Shown: one piece after another, positions 54,500 through 64,000 of the stretch
How positions within the stretch are numbered: position 1 is the first letter of the stretch
Layout of the letters: each line of letters starts with the position of its first letter
Assembly (NCBI GenBank): GCA_030374765.1
Contig: JARGXX010000075.1
Span: 310,001-374,000 of the forward strand
DNA: 64,000 bases
Direction of reading: 5' to 3'
Source: Agarophyton chilense
Taxonomy: Eukaryota > Rhodophyta > Florideophyceae > Gracilariales > Gracilariaceae
The notes under the pieces: generated by a model
What the model saw: the letters and a program-made list of their open reading frames with translations, nothing else
The model's database searches: none
Told to the model about the DNA's origin: nothing
Translations under genes and position numbers: made by a program

Positions 54500-55750
54500 C
54501 TTTCTTGTAGTTGACAGTCAAATTAAAATTCAGAAAGGGGTAAGAGCTATATCAATAATTGTCCCGAAGGGTCGTTAATCGACCTGAGCCATCCCAAACA
54601 GGATTGACCGGTGCTGATCGTAAACTATACTTTTTGGATATAGGGCCGTAGGGTCGTTAGGTCCCACACCATAGAAAGGCATTCCTTTTTTGATACAGAA
54701 TAATTCTTCTCTGCCTGATTGCAGTGACTCTGACCATTATTCCATGCAATATCATTTACAGTCGTCGTGCGTATGAAAAGGGGCACATCCTACCTAGTAA
54801 TACCTCCATTCGGTGTCGACTGAATAGAGAAGATCCGTTTTCTGATGTGTTAAAACAGGGGCTGATGTCAAAGTTAGATTCCCCTTGTTCGAGGCTTCTG
54901 TCTTGGAATTTCTGAATTCTTTCAGCAGTGTGGGTTGTTCTTTTTTCAATTATGTGTTTAGAGGCGCTGCGATATTCAAATAACGCGGTACAAATTGTCT
55001 GTAAACGTTACAAAGCCCCAGATAGGCTCGCAATGGGGTCTTCGTACTAGAATGTTTCGCCTTAAGAATCAAGACTGTTTTCACTTCTTTCATTTCCAGC
55101 GTTCCTGGTCTGGTCTTGTGACCATGTTACTTTACTTTGTCGGTAAACCATTTGAGTTTATTGATCTCCAAGGTAATTTCAGCTTCTCTTTGCTTGTCAA
55201 TGATCCCCTCGAAATCTATGAAGTGATCTTCAATAATATCACTGGAAGCAATGATATGATCTAAATTCACCAAGCATGCATTCCACTTGTATTGCGACAA
55301 GATAATATCGATAGCGCGCTGAAACGTCGCAAGAGCATCGGCTAACCATAAGGCATTCGCCTAAATCAATTCAGTCCTGCATGACAGACGAATGACGTCT
55401 TATCTTGGTCCTTTGGGGCAATGGGTAGTTGCCAGAATCCCTAACTTGCGACCAGCGTAGTTAAACAATTTACGTTTTCAAGACCGCAGATGCATTCATC
55501 TATGCTTGGCAATGGATATGTATCCCTTATATATATACTGCGCTCTGTTTGCGGTAGTCGACTCAAAAGTGTAAAAAGACCATCTCTTTGGAGAGCAAAG
55601 ACCACTGGTGACGACCAAGCTGATTGAGCTGGCTGAATAATTTCCTTCTCCATCATGGGGTCAACTTGTTCCTGATAAACATGACGCGTATGACGGCCTG
55701 ACTGATAAGGCGGTTGGGCCATGGGTCTAGTGCCTGGTATCACGTCATTG
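54500..55750 (-). pseudogene. Gypsy E reverse transcriptase
   Basis: Fingers: PMAQPPYQSGRHTRHVYQEQVDPMMEKEIIQPAQSAWSSPVVF and then YPLPSIDECICGLENVNCLTTLVAS. Below 55,440 in other frames: LADALATFQRAIDIIL and VNLDHIIASSDIIEDH, where the catalytic YxDD has become NLDH. The connection follows: TPLRAYLGLCNVYRQFVPRYLNIAAPL. RNase H probably starts with SAPVLTHQKTDLLYSVDTE and is then lost in an acidic spacer (54,455-54,180). Confidence 0.8.
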
Positions 55751-56299
55751 TGATGTTTTGTAGCGGCAATCTGGCCAATGTGGCCATTCTACAAATGCGA
55801 TTATTTCAATAGTAGCTTGCACAGCCTCTCTTTCAAATCTGCAGGAACGCGTTCCATCTTTACTCCATTGAGCCATTTTCTATCTCTTCTTCAGTGACAT
55901 TATTCTCCATCCTACTCTTCAGGTTCTGTTCTACTTCTGTTGGGGTTCACTGTGGTTCGCCTAAAGGCGTGATTCCTAAGACGTCTGACATCATTCTGTG
56001 TGTCGGCAAAACAACAAAGGGGTGCGGCAAGGGGCAAGGCGGGCCCAAGAACCTGAGTCTTGTGCACGCGGCGTTCTTCTGAGCTTAATTTTATCACTTA
56101 AATCTTGAAGGGTCTTTTCTATTCCATCTGTTCGATTCCGTTAGCGACAAATAATTCATAATTGTAATACAACACAGCATTCAGCTAACTAACAATAATT
56201 ACATGCTTTTCAGTAGCAACTGATATCCACACCTGACATTTTAGCGGTACTATCTTCAACTAACAACCCTTAATTTTGGGTGGACTCTTGCCTAGTGCG

Positions 56300-56860
56300 G
56301 CTTTTTATTCTAGTGAGGGTGCTAACGGTATTGATGAAGCAGGGCGTCCCAGCGGTTTGCGCAGAATAGGTACGGTTGTTTCGTGATACAGTTCCACTTT
56401 CCAATTCTTTGGAAGAAATGATTCGAAATCCCTTTTGCAGTAGTCACATCCCAAAACAACGAGTGCTGCTAACGAGGTACGCACGATAAACGATACCATG
56501 ACAACATTAATTCCTAACCGAACGACAAGTCGCACAGTTCCAAGAGACTTTATCTAAATTTTTTTTTCCTCTTGAATATCCGGTAGATGTGCTCCTTGGA
56601 TTTGAGCTCGCTGGTCGGTTTGCAGTTCAGACAATCTGATAAAGATCGGACCGGCTCCAGTATCAAAGACAGCGAGTCTGCGTAAAACAGTGATTGGGAG
56701 AAGCCGACATTGGCATAGACATTATACATTCCATGAGCCACGACAATTTCGTACTCAGTTCTTCTTGTTGGACACATATATCGTCTCCAAGGGCGCCCTA
56801 AAGTACAGTCGAGCTGTACTCGTTTCGTGACATCCAAAGATCTATCTGGCATCAAAAAGA
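56300..56860 (-). pseudogene. Gypsy E aspartic protease
   Basis: Active site AVFDTGAGPIFIR (Asp-Thr-Gly, canonical) near 56,680-56,640. After a stop, RLGINVVMVSFIVRTSLAALVVLGCDYCKRDFESFLPK contains the flap and the LGCDY.. block. Followed by the linker KVELYHETTVPILRK. Confidence 0.75.
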
Positions 56861-57729
56861 CCTTTGGTTCGATTTCCCGGAAGCGGGGCCATATCAGTTC
56901 GCCTGTTGGGGTTATGGGCTCGATCTAAACTGACCGTGTGAATGCTTCCTAATTTAGTTTCCCGAACCAGTGTGGTTCTCTTTCGCCATCTCGGGGTTAC
57001 TTTAATCTCGAAAGGCAGCAGCTTTTGATACTTCAGTGTTCTGAACTACACTGAGACGTTTTCAGAAATGATCAGAAAACCGCAAGCTTTGGCTTAACAA
57101 TAAGACTAACCTGGTACACGAGTGTGCAAGATTTGACGTTACAATAAGACTGACCTGGTACACTGGTGTGTTCGACTTCTGGGAGGGCATCACAATTCAA
57201 GAGAACTCGATATAACTTCCTGACGGATAGGGTAACTTCTGATGACGGATGGTGTATTCCGTATCAATTGTAGCATATCAGGCCATCCCTGCTCATTCTC
57301 GGCTGAGCCTGATTCTGTCCACAGGTAACGACCCATTCTAGCTTCTTTGATGGAAATTATGCAGCTGGCGGGACCATCGCGTTACTCTATATGGGTATCG
57401 GAGCCGCTCCATGGAAAGTATATCATCCTTCTTGAGTGATTCAGTAAACGTCATTACCGTAGTAGATACCCAACCTTCTGGATTGCCCAGATAATGAAGT
57501 ACGTCCTCCATGGACTGGTCCCCTAATGTAGCGTATGCGTCGAAAGGCGCGGGTCTTTTGGCGATTACAGATACAGTATTGTGCTTCGCTTTAAAGCGTG
57601 CTTGGGATCTATCTTTCCGAGGGGGTACGGTTCTAAATGACGTGTTTTACTGCGACAAGCGCGCACGGCTTTATATTAAGCATATGCATCCTGCACTAAT
57701 TCCAACAAGCTAACACGATCATGCTTCTC
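56861..57729 (-). other. Gypsy E gag-protease spacer with short tandem repeat
   Basis: No readable domain. 57,093-57,165 holds two copies of a ~33-bp unit around ACAAT.AAGACT.ACCTGGTACAC. Confidence 0.5.
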
Positions 57730-58920
57730 CTATTGGCGGGCCACAAGTGACTTGATAGTAGGATCCAATCCATCGACGAATAGCGTCATCTTATCATCTG
57801 TTGAATGAACATTTCCACAACGGGTGTCTGCATTGTTGAAAATTGGATTGTATTCCACTTCTTTCTCGCCGGGTTTTGGGGCGTCATCTCTCAGAATCAG
57901 AAAAGCTTCTCGAATTTCGGCCGACCTACAAAAGCTAAGTAGGAAATATTGCACAGCTTCTGCCCAGCTAGTGCTTCACCTTCATCAACCGTAGGTGAAC
58001 CACATACTGCGCAGTATTGCTCTAAAGCAAATCTAATTATAAAATTGAAGAGTCACGAACGTTTGATCTTTACTCATTCCTCAAGTGTCTGCTTCGGCAA
58101 TAAATCGACTAAAACACTCAAACAGAAGTATGGGATCTTTCCCAGGAAAAATAATACCGTCGAGTTCAATATTGAAACGCCTAATGTGATCCCTCACTTT
58201 CGCCGTTTTACTACCATATCCCTTGCTCTTTCAGACTCTTAGCCGATACATGCGTTCATATATAATCTTCCGATGAAGCGGATTGGAGCATGAAAGGGGC
58301 TTCAGGCCTCTGTAACCCGGTCCCTTCTTGCGACGGGACAGTGATTGGCCATTCTTCTTTCTTAATGATCTACGAGTGTCATCCTCGCCCGAAATGTCAT
58401 CCGTTGAGGAGCCATCCTCTTCAAAGTCGCCCGAGGTACAATAACGTTCCTCCGAACCGTCGGAGTTTTCTTCACTGGCACTGTTTTTTGTGAAGTTTTT
58501 TGATTTCGAACTTTTCTAAGAAAGCTTTTGATCCTTTCGCTTAGGCTGGCGCGAATGCTCCTCAGAAACAATCAATTGTGCATCCTGAACTTCTGGGTGT
58601 GGAATTGGAAACGTTGCCTTCACCAAAGTTTCTAATCGCTCCAAGCAAGGGTTGACAAGTGAGAGAGCCTCCCCAACAATTACTGACAATGCTGGTAAAG
58701 CCCCAGTGGCATTTATCTGCTTTTCTGGTAATTTATTGAGATCTTCCCGGGTTTTCCAAACTGTATCAGCCATCTGATCTGTATCCATTTTTCGGTCCTT
58801 TAGGAGAACATGCTCTTTTTCTAATGTTGTCAAAGACGATCTTAACAGGTTAGCGTAACTTTCCATTTGCTCCAGATGAACCTTTTGCGTCGCAGATTCC
58901 GCATGGAGTTTCTTCAATAC
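57730..58920 (-). pseudogene. Gypsy E gag
   Basis: 58,917-58,516 (133 residues) is a coiled-coil-prone N-terminus (KKLHAESATQKVHLEQMESYANLLRS). 58,571-58,362 is a basic stretch. 57,954-57,730 has STDDKMTLFVDGLDPTIKSLVARQ, a common motif at the end of gypsy capsid domains. The frame is broken between these parts. Role in an intact element: capsid. Confidence 0.65.
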
Positions 58921-59516
58921 AGCTCGAAAGACTGTACCTTCTCTGACATAACATATAGATGAGGTCGCATGTTCTTGACCAACGGTCGCCGTTACCTCCG
59001 AAGGTGCGCCAACTCTTCCTGTCGATCTCGACTTGCTTCTTGTCTGACGGTATAAGCGGGCTTCAGCCTATGTAAACGGGGCTAAGCGAGGGGCCCATCA
59101 CTCGGGCTTATCCTTACCCGGGCGGCTTTTCGTTTGAATCGTGTTCCAAAATTTACTGGTAATCCAGACCATGAAATGCGAACACGTAACACAATTTCAA
59201 ACAAGTGATAACGCAATCAATACAACCAAAATCGACAAGAAAACTTCTAGCATAAAAATAACAAACGAAGATTCACAAATCTGCACAAATAAGCTTCGGG
59301 TTGACCGAAGAACTCATTGAACGCTTAAATTCAGTTCAAAATGTCTTCTAACAAAACAGATTCCAAAATGACGGTTCAAGCTTCGGTTCTCTGATCGAGG
59401 TATCTCGTACAGAATTTTAACGAGGTTCCAATGATATACGAGAAACTAAAGTTTCGGTCCAGGATACCAATTTTTACACACCCCAGACCTTTTTTCTAAG
59501 TCAGGGGACCAGTTTA
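58921..59516 (-). other. Gypsy E 5' leader
   Basis: Non-coding stretch between the 5' LTR and gag. No primer-binding site could be matched with confidence. Confidence 0.5.
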
Positions 59517-60400
59517 TGGGGTATTTTAGAAGACCCTGTAGCGTACTCGATAGCAGGTGCATGTCAACTGAAAGCACTGCGAGCGGCTGGCGTCGCCACG
59601 CAAATGATTGTCCTTGAAAGAAGGTGTGTGAAAGGGTATTATCAGGGAAGCTTTTGAAAGAATCGATACGTGCAAAAACGAGAGAATACTCCAGGTACGA
59701 TGGTACGTAAAACCCACGAGATCGTCTTAAAAACCCTTCTGCACTCACAAGAGAACAACAAAACAGTACAAAAAGCTGTGGAACAAAACCCGGCGACGGG
59801 AAGTGCTCTCAAGGTGTTCGAAGCCTTGCTCCCTGGGGGAGGCAGACTCAGAGACAGAGCCCTCCGTTCCACCCGTAGTGTGGGGTGTAACTCCCACGGG
59901 GGATTCCGGCAGTGCCGACGGAGGTGAGGGGTAGAAACCGTTGGATCGGGAATGGGTATGGGTATCCCAAAGAATGGGGGAAAATCCGGCGAAGAGGAAA
60001 AACGGGGCGAGGGTCGGGCACTAACAGGCACCGGACCCGAGAACCAGAAAAGGGGCGAAACAACAAAAGAAACCCAATACAGGGGCGAAAACCTGTCCTC
60101 GAAAGGAAACACAAAAAACACGCAACAGGTAAGCAGAACCCCCACGGGGTATCGTGCACGCAGGTCGTCTGAGCGGTCCCAAGGGGGTGGTTGCACGGAA
60201 CCCAAACGTGGGCACTCTCCAAGTAGAGTCGTGTCCCTACGCAGGCGTTGCTAACCAGAGCCCGTTCCGGGTTGTAAGGCCGAAACGATGGCGACGAAGA
60301 ACCTCTAAAGGTATCGAAGACCAACCTTGGTTCCCATTTACTCTGAGCTCGGACTGTCAGATCTCGTCTCCCTAAGTAGGGCCCACTAACTAAACTCTAC
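59517..60400 (-). repeat. Gypsy E 5' LTR and adjoining GC-rich sequence
   Basis: 59,517-59,765 aligns with the 3' LTR at 49,067. Weaker similarity may continue to about 59,835. 59,840-60,400 is GC-rich, without a counterpart at 49 kb; it may be LTR of Gypsy F or an insertion. Open frames here (for example minus 59,642-60,324) look like compositional artefacts. Confidence 0.55.
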
Positions 60401-60736
60401 AGTAGTGCACACCTGCTCAGGGCCATACACGTGGAGATCCCACTGCCAGGGCCCAAAAATCCAACGTTCTAACAAATATCCGAAATTCGGTGCCAAAATT
60501 AAGCCACGTGTATCACGGGGCCAATCCAACCATGGGCCATCCAAATTTTCACTTCAGAAAACAGTGCCACCTCAGCACGCCTTAGAGGGGATCATAGTCA
60601 TAACCCTCGGAGGGTTCAACCCTCATTCTATGAGTTGCATCTTCAAGTATCCCCTAACTCGGCGTTGCTCTACATCTCCCCCTCCTTAAGACGAGGAAGA
60701 ACATTCCGAGCCGCGGGTGTCTCGCTTTCCGGTCAC

Positions 60737-60744
60737 TATATATA
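60737..60744 (+). promoter_or_regulatory. TATA-like element before the accessory gene
   Basis: TATATATA in a GC-rich context. Initiation about 30 bp downstream would fall after the ATG at 60,756, so translation might instead begin at the ATG at 60,885. Confidence 0.45.
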
Positions 60745-60755
60745 CTTCTCTCCCA

Positions 60756-62351
60756 ATGGGGTCCTTCACCACTTCTGGGGATCGCCATAAAACCGGCACA
60801 TCGGTACAACTTTCTTCTACTCCTCCGACTTTCGGCGATAAGCAACTCCTCGCAACAGCGGTCTCAACCAGCCCTCTCAAGGGAATGAACCCATACGTCA
60901 TCAACCCACTCTCGGGGCCGTCGGCCTCCGCGCCGGCGGACAACGAAACTCCCCAGCAGGGTGGATATTTCTCCGGTTTGGATGCGGCTCCGTCAGGTAC
61001 CGAACCTTCCGCCTCGGTAAGAAATCGACATCCTCAGGAGGATTTGGACATTAACGCGGTGGCGTGGAACTCCGCTCATGCGATGCCCTTGGTAGCAAAC
61101 TCCAGAGGTTGGATCTCAGACGAATCCTTTCGAAGGTGGTGTCCCCTTACCGATCCGGTGATATATTCCCGCGCTCCGTGGTTCCATCCGACAGCGGTTC
61201 GCGACGATGAGCTCATCGACTCCTACGTGAAGGACGGCTTATTGCCGGGTGGCCTACCTGTCGAGGTTGTACGTTCTCCAGATTGGAGGGCGCGGGTAGC
61301 CATAGAGCCTCAGTATCTATACCGCGGTCGCGGGGAGTCCCTGGACAAGGCGCACGCAGCGATGGCGGCTCTGGCCTACCAGCGATTGGAGAGATCACGC
61401 TTTGACCATCTGGTTCCCCCGGAGTACGGGTTCGATGTCGCCTATTACCGCACGTACGGTGAGGTCTCCTACGGGGATAACCTGGCAGCCTTTCCCGAAG
61501 CCGAGTTCCGCGGACCGGGTTTTCCTCTCCGAGAAGATATGCTCCAATGGATTCGTCCCATCCTTCGGGCTGAATCCAGGTATCTTCAACGGCAGTTTAC
61601 CCAGTATGGGTTCGATCGACGCGTGCGCTTCGAGCGCCGCTCGCGCTCCCGTTTCGGGTTCCTTGTCCCGTATCCTCACGTGGAACTGGAGCGTATCCGT
61701 ATCACGGCGAAGGTTGGGCGATTCGTGCCCCATCCAGCTTGGTGGAGTAAGGTCGAGGTCTCCCGAGGGTGCTTTGCTGAACTGCCCCCGTGCATCTACT
61801 ATATCGGGTTTCGTTTGATGCACGACCCGAACTCGGGATACTGGGCCCTCGTTGCAGCCGAGTGGGCAGCCCGCGTAGCGGCGCACCTCCTCTGGGATGC
61901 TCATGACCATTTCCGTATCTGGTATATTCCTCCGATGCTACGAACCATCATGCGTCAGATCGACCTTGTCCCAGCGTTGGGTTCGGTCAGCAACGTGCAG
62001 GACCTGTATCCAATCTTGGACGTGATCGACAACACCCAATGGGATCGAGTTCCAGTGGAAAATCAGCCCGCAGGGGAAGGATCCGCGCCAGACAAGTCTC
62101 CTGGCCGGTACGATCCGGGCTCCGGTAACTGGGTCTATTACAATCCCTTCGAAGGGGTTCGCATCAGCGCGGCGCAAGCACGGGCGCTGATTGACTCGCC
62201 TCGACCGATGCCGGTGGGACACCCGACGGGGTTCATTTATACCGACGATTACGAGCACGAGCCTCCAGTAGACCTGGACGATCCAGCGTTGGATAACGAC
62301 ATGCCAGCTCCTAGTAGAGTACCCCCTGTGGAGCCATCTGCACCCTTTTAA
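60756..62351 (+). CDS. Antisense accessory protein of Gypsy F, unrecognised family
   Basis: An open frame of 531 codons from ATG 60,756 (a GTG at 60,717 would make it 544). If the TATA at 60,737 is real, the start may be ATG 60,885. No catalytic motif or membrane segment is evident. Residues before about 110 are low-complexity (Ser/Pro/Thr). The middle holds the block conserved in Gypsy E: APWFHPTAVRDDELIDSYV, DWRARVAIEP, a Tyr/Arg-rich region, FGFLVPYPHVELERIR, LPPCIYYIGF and TIMRQIDLVPALGSV. The C-terminal part is acidic and Pro-rich. After TAA at 62,349 the same frame stays open to 62,612, so the full product was probably about 620-630 residues. High GC and lack of other stops suggest a young copy. 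Not an env-like protein: no signal peptide or anchor. Confidence 0.75.
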   Translation: MGSFTTSGDRHKTGTSVQLSSTPPTFGDKQLLATAVSTSPLKGMNPYVINPLSGPSASAPADNETPQQGGYFSGLDAAPSGTEPSASVRNRHPQEDLDINAVAWNSAHAMPLVANSRGWISDESFRRWCPLTDPVIYSRAPWFHPTAVRDDELIDSYVKDGLLPGGLPVEVVRSPDWRARVAIEPQYLYRGRGESLDKAHAAMAALAYQRLERSRFDHLVPPEYGFDVAYYRTYGEVSYGDNLAAFPEAEFRGPGFPLREDMLQWIRPILRAESRYLQRQFTQYGFDRRVRFERRSRSRFGFLVPYPHVELERIRITAKVGRFVPHPAWWSKVEVSRGCFAELPPCIYYIGFRLMHDPNSGYWALVAAEWAARVAAHLLWDAHDHFRIWYIPPMLRTIMRQIDLVPALGSVSNVQDLYPILDVIDNTQWDRVPVENQPAGEGSAPDKSPGRYDPGSGNWVYYNPFEGVRISAAQARALIDSPRPMPVGHPTGFIYTDDYEHEPPVDLDDPALDNDMPAPSRVPPVEPSAPF

Positions 62352-62612
62352 CCAGTGGGAACGACCTCAGCTGCGGCGGCGAATGCATCCGGTGGCGGTC
62401 CATCTGCTCCCCCCGGGTGGGGTGTGAACACCGTTGCGCAGGCGCCGGTTGCCACTCCGCAAGCGGATAGTGTGCGACAAGGCCTCGGGAACGCAGGCAT
62501 TCCGATTCCCCCGGGTATGACGGATGTGAGCCAGATGTTGGCTTTCGCCTCGGCGTACCATCAGGGTCAGAATCCCAACGGTGGGGCGGGTCCCTCCTCG
62601 GGCTTTCCGTAG
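62352..62612 (+). pseudogene. C-terminal extension of the accessory protein beyond an in-frame stop
   Basis: Same frame as the gene above. Ala/Gly/Pro-rich (AAAANASGGG, APPGWGV), then GNAGIPIPPGMTDVSQMLAFASAYHQG. The GIP block is also the end of the Gypsy E homologue (EAGIPPNAI), which shows the stop at 62,349 (TAA, one transition from CAA) is inside the ancestral gene. Confidence 0.7.
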
Positions 62613-62615
62613 TTC

Positions 62616-63007
62616 CGCCTTCGGGCAATTGTGGAGTCCATAGCTTGGCGACAATAGTAAACTTCTGATATTTGCATAACTTTTTTTCTCCTTCTTTCCT
62701 AGGATCTTAACTTCTACTTCTTTTCTTGTTCCTTCTTAGGATCATCTTCATCTTCATCTTCTTCCCTTCCTAGGGTCCAATCTTCTTCTTAATCTTCTTC
62801 TCCACTTCGTGGGTCTTCTTTTCCTTTTTTTCATCATAAACTGTCCCGATAACCGGTGCTGTGTTCCCCGGTTAACGGCGCTAGGCCGAGGGCCAGTAGA
62901 CATTCCCTCTCAATACGTGTTCTTCGGGATACTCTCCTCAATTCCTCTTCAGAGGTCCAACATCTTCCTCACTTCGAGGTCCCATCCACAACAGTTCCCG
63001 TGGTGGC
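62616..63007. other. Pyrimidine-rich tract between accessory gene and chromodomain
   Basis: 62,670-62,830 is almost all C/T on the plus strand with repeats of CTTCTTC/CATCTT. On the element strand it is a ~160-nt polypurine stretch. No gene was recognised. Confidence 0.6.
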
Positions 63008-63355
63008 TTACCCGACTTGGGCACGATCCAGTGTTGGAGGCAAGGTTACCGGAGCGCGTCGGCGATAGGATAAAACCTTAGACCTCGGAAGGTGGTCAAT
63101 GGGTTTCACTGTATCCTCATCAGGCGAGAATCCGTACCATCGGACTTGGTAGCGGACTTCTCCCTCGGGGGTGTGGATGTGACGCACGATGCGATCGATA
63201 GCGAATTCGTGCGGGTACACTTTTCCCTGTTCGGGCTTCTCTTCCATCTTGGAACGCTCTAGTTCCCTTGAGGGTGTCAACGTAGGGTCTAGACACATCC
63301 CGGTGGGTTCTTTTCGGTGTTGCGAGCGGGTCTCAGCACTTCGTCCAAACTGCAC
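63008..63355 (-). CDS. Gypsy F integrase C-terminal chromodomain (fragment)
   Basis: A 115-residue frame. YPHEFAIDRIVRHIHTPEGEVRYQVRWYGFSPDEDTVKPIDHLP followed by SKVLSYRRR matches a chromodomain: beta strands around YQVRWYGF with the aromatic Trp-Tyr, and the Pro-helix HLP..KVLSY. The acidic WEP is DTVKP here, so one cage aromatic seems to be lacking. It normally ends gypsy integrase; its upstream core is not recognisable before the window edge. Confidence 0.75.
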   Translation of the reverse strand: MQFGRSAETRSQHRKEPTGMCLDPTLTPSRELERSKMEEKPEQGKVYPHEFAIDRIVRHIHTPEGEVRYQVRWYGFSPDEDTVKPIDHLPRSKVLSYRRRAPVTLPPTLDRAQVG

Positions 63356-64000
63356 CGAGTGGCCTGTGGGCTACGTTGTAACTTCCGTCTACGGAGTCAA
63401 AACGGCCCAGTTTTGGATTCTTCTTAAAGCCGAGATCTTCACGATAACAACGGTGTTCTTAGATTCCGTGACGGTTGAGAAACCGCGACGCGGTAGCGTC
63501 TCCAATCTCAGGGGGGTAAGACTTCAACGGCAACCCGAGCTACGGGGACGAAGGTTGCTCTTGTGGAACGCGCCGTGCGACGGAGGCGGTTTGCGCGACG
63601 GTTGGTCGTCAGAGCCTTTTGATTGGCTCGGTGCCATTCGACGTGTGCCACATAAATGGGCGGGCGCCGGTTGCCACTCCGCAAGCGGATGTGAGATGGC
63701 GCTTTCGACACGCGCTAGCACTCTCCTGAGCTGTCCCCGACGGGTCTCACTCATTTCATTCCCATTCCTGAGGGTTCCAGTGTCTCCATAGGAGTTCCTA
63801 TTCCCATTCCATAACGGAGAGCCAAATTTGGTCAACCTCGTCGTCGAGATCTTCCCCGTGCGGGTCCGCTGACACAGCTCGTTCCCGAGAAAGCGGGGTT
63901 TGAGTGTGCGACACCTCAGTGTCTCGTCCGCGGCGGCGGGTGATCGTCGGCTCTGTAGGCGTTCCGGGTGCGGAGTTCTCCACACGACTCTCCCTAGACG
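63356..64000. other. Edge region, open but unassigned
   Basis: Minus-strand frames 63,985-63,524 and 63,983-63,798 are open but basic and low-complexity. 63,663-63,690 is identical to 62,441-62,468 (28 bp), inside the accessory gene's C-terminal extension. Confidence 0.45.

Larger units (their letters stand above)
49067..60400 (-). mobile_element. Gypsy E, large chromovirus with antisense accessory gene
   Basis: Putative LTR at 49,067-49,574 aligns with 59,517 onward. Between them on the minus strand are gag (58.9-57.7 kb), protease (56.7-56.3), RT (55.75-54.6), integrase (54.2-53.4) and a possible chromodomain (52.45-52.3). On the plus strand, between integrase and 3' LTR, lies the decayed accessory gene. 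At about 11 kb it is twice the size of Gypsy D. The outer right end and the TSD were not resolved. Confidence 0.75.
60400..64000 (-). mobile_element. Gypsy F, 3' part of a chromovirus (runs off window)
   Basis: The minus strand carries an intact chromodomain (63,355-63,008). The plus strand carries the accessory gene, separated by a pyrimidine-rich tract: the same arrangement as Gypsy E. RT and integrase core are not in the window. 63,360-64,000 has open minus frames with a basic/Thr-rich linker (TPTEPTITRRRGRDTE) but no integrase motif. Confidence 0.65.

Noticed and set aside
59642-60324. Long minus and plus frames in the GC-rich stretch before the accessory gene
   Set aside because: Several frames are open at once on both strands, as expected from high GC; no domain.
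1-64000. CRISPR arrays, bacterial operons, plasmid origins
   Set aside because: No spaced short direct repeats, no ribosome binding sites and no clustered bacterial genes; the content is eukaryotic retrotransposons.

Overview
The window is eukaryotic and is mostly layered transposable elements in varied states of decay. There is no operon layout, no ribosome binding sites and no CRISPR. Host-like genes are few, short and intronless, with a TATA box about 150 bp before the start codon. The best host gene encodes a CBM20 starch-binding protein. Together with LTR elements of types I associate with red algae and oomycetes, this suggests a florideophyte red alga, a group that stores starch in the cytosol. 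That assignment is inference; an oomycete or another protist is not excluded.

Layout. 1-1.79 kb: 5' part of a Ty1/copia element (Copia 1, minus). 1.79-6.06 kb: decayed Ty3/gypsy element (Gypsy A, plus) carrying a solo LTR. 6.1-7.99 and 13.04-13.87 kb: two halves of a minus-strand copia element with a Tudor-like domain (Copia-Tudor 1), split by Gypsy B (plus, 8.0-13.04 kb), which carries a second solo LTR of the same family. 14.18-17.03 kb: piggyBac-like DNA transposon (minus). 17.1-17.22 and 21.62-23.0 kb: Gypsy C integrase and chromodomain, split by a (CAA)n-tailed retroposon (17.27-18.36 kb) and a tyrosine-recombinase DIRS-like retrotransposon (18.38-21.25 kb).

24.75-29.18 kb is a 2,032-bp-arm inverted repeat around a 364-bp spacer. 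Each arm carries an identical-protein CBM20 gene, and the two genes are transcribed outward from mirror-image TATA promoters. 29.2-33.4 kb is the main non-transposon stretch; it includes a 59-residue ORF with a dual-acylation N-terminus and a polybasic patch. 33.44-38.19 kb is Copia-Tudor 2, with 228/227-bp LTRs and a 5-bp target duplication. 38.40-48.28 kb is Copia 3, with 93-bp LTRs and target duplication GAAAC; it contains Gypsy D (39.67-44.96 kb, 360-bp LTRs, target duplication GGAGG).

49.07 to about 60.4 kb is Gypsy E (minus) and about 60.4-64 kb is the 3' part of Gypsy F (minus). Both carry, downstream of pol and on the opposite strand, a gene for the same unrecognised protein family. 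It is decayed in E and nearly intact in F (544 residues, one in-frame stop, then 87 more codons). This antisense accessory gene, the CBM20 palindrome, and the Tudor-like domain inside copia polyproteins are the most notable items. Most pol genes are broken by stops and frameshifts, many at places where a Trp, Gln or Arg codon is expected.
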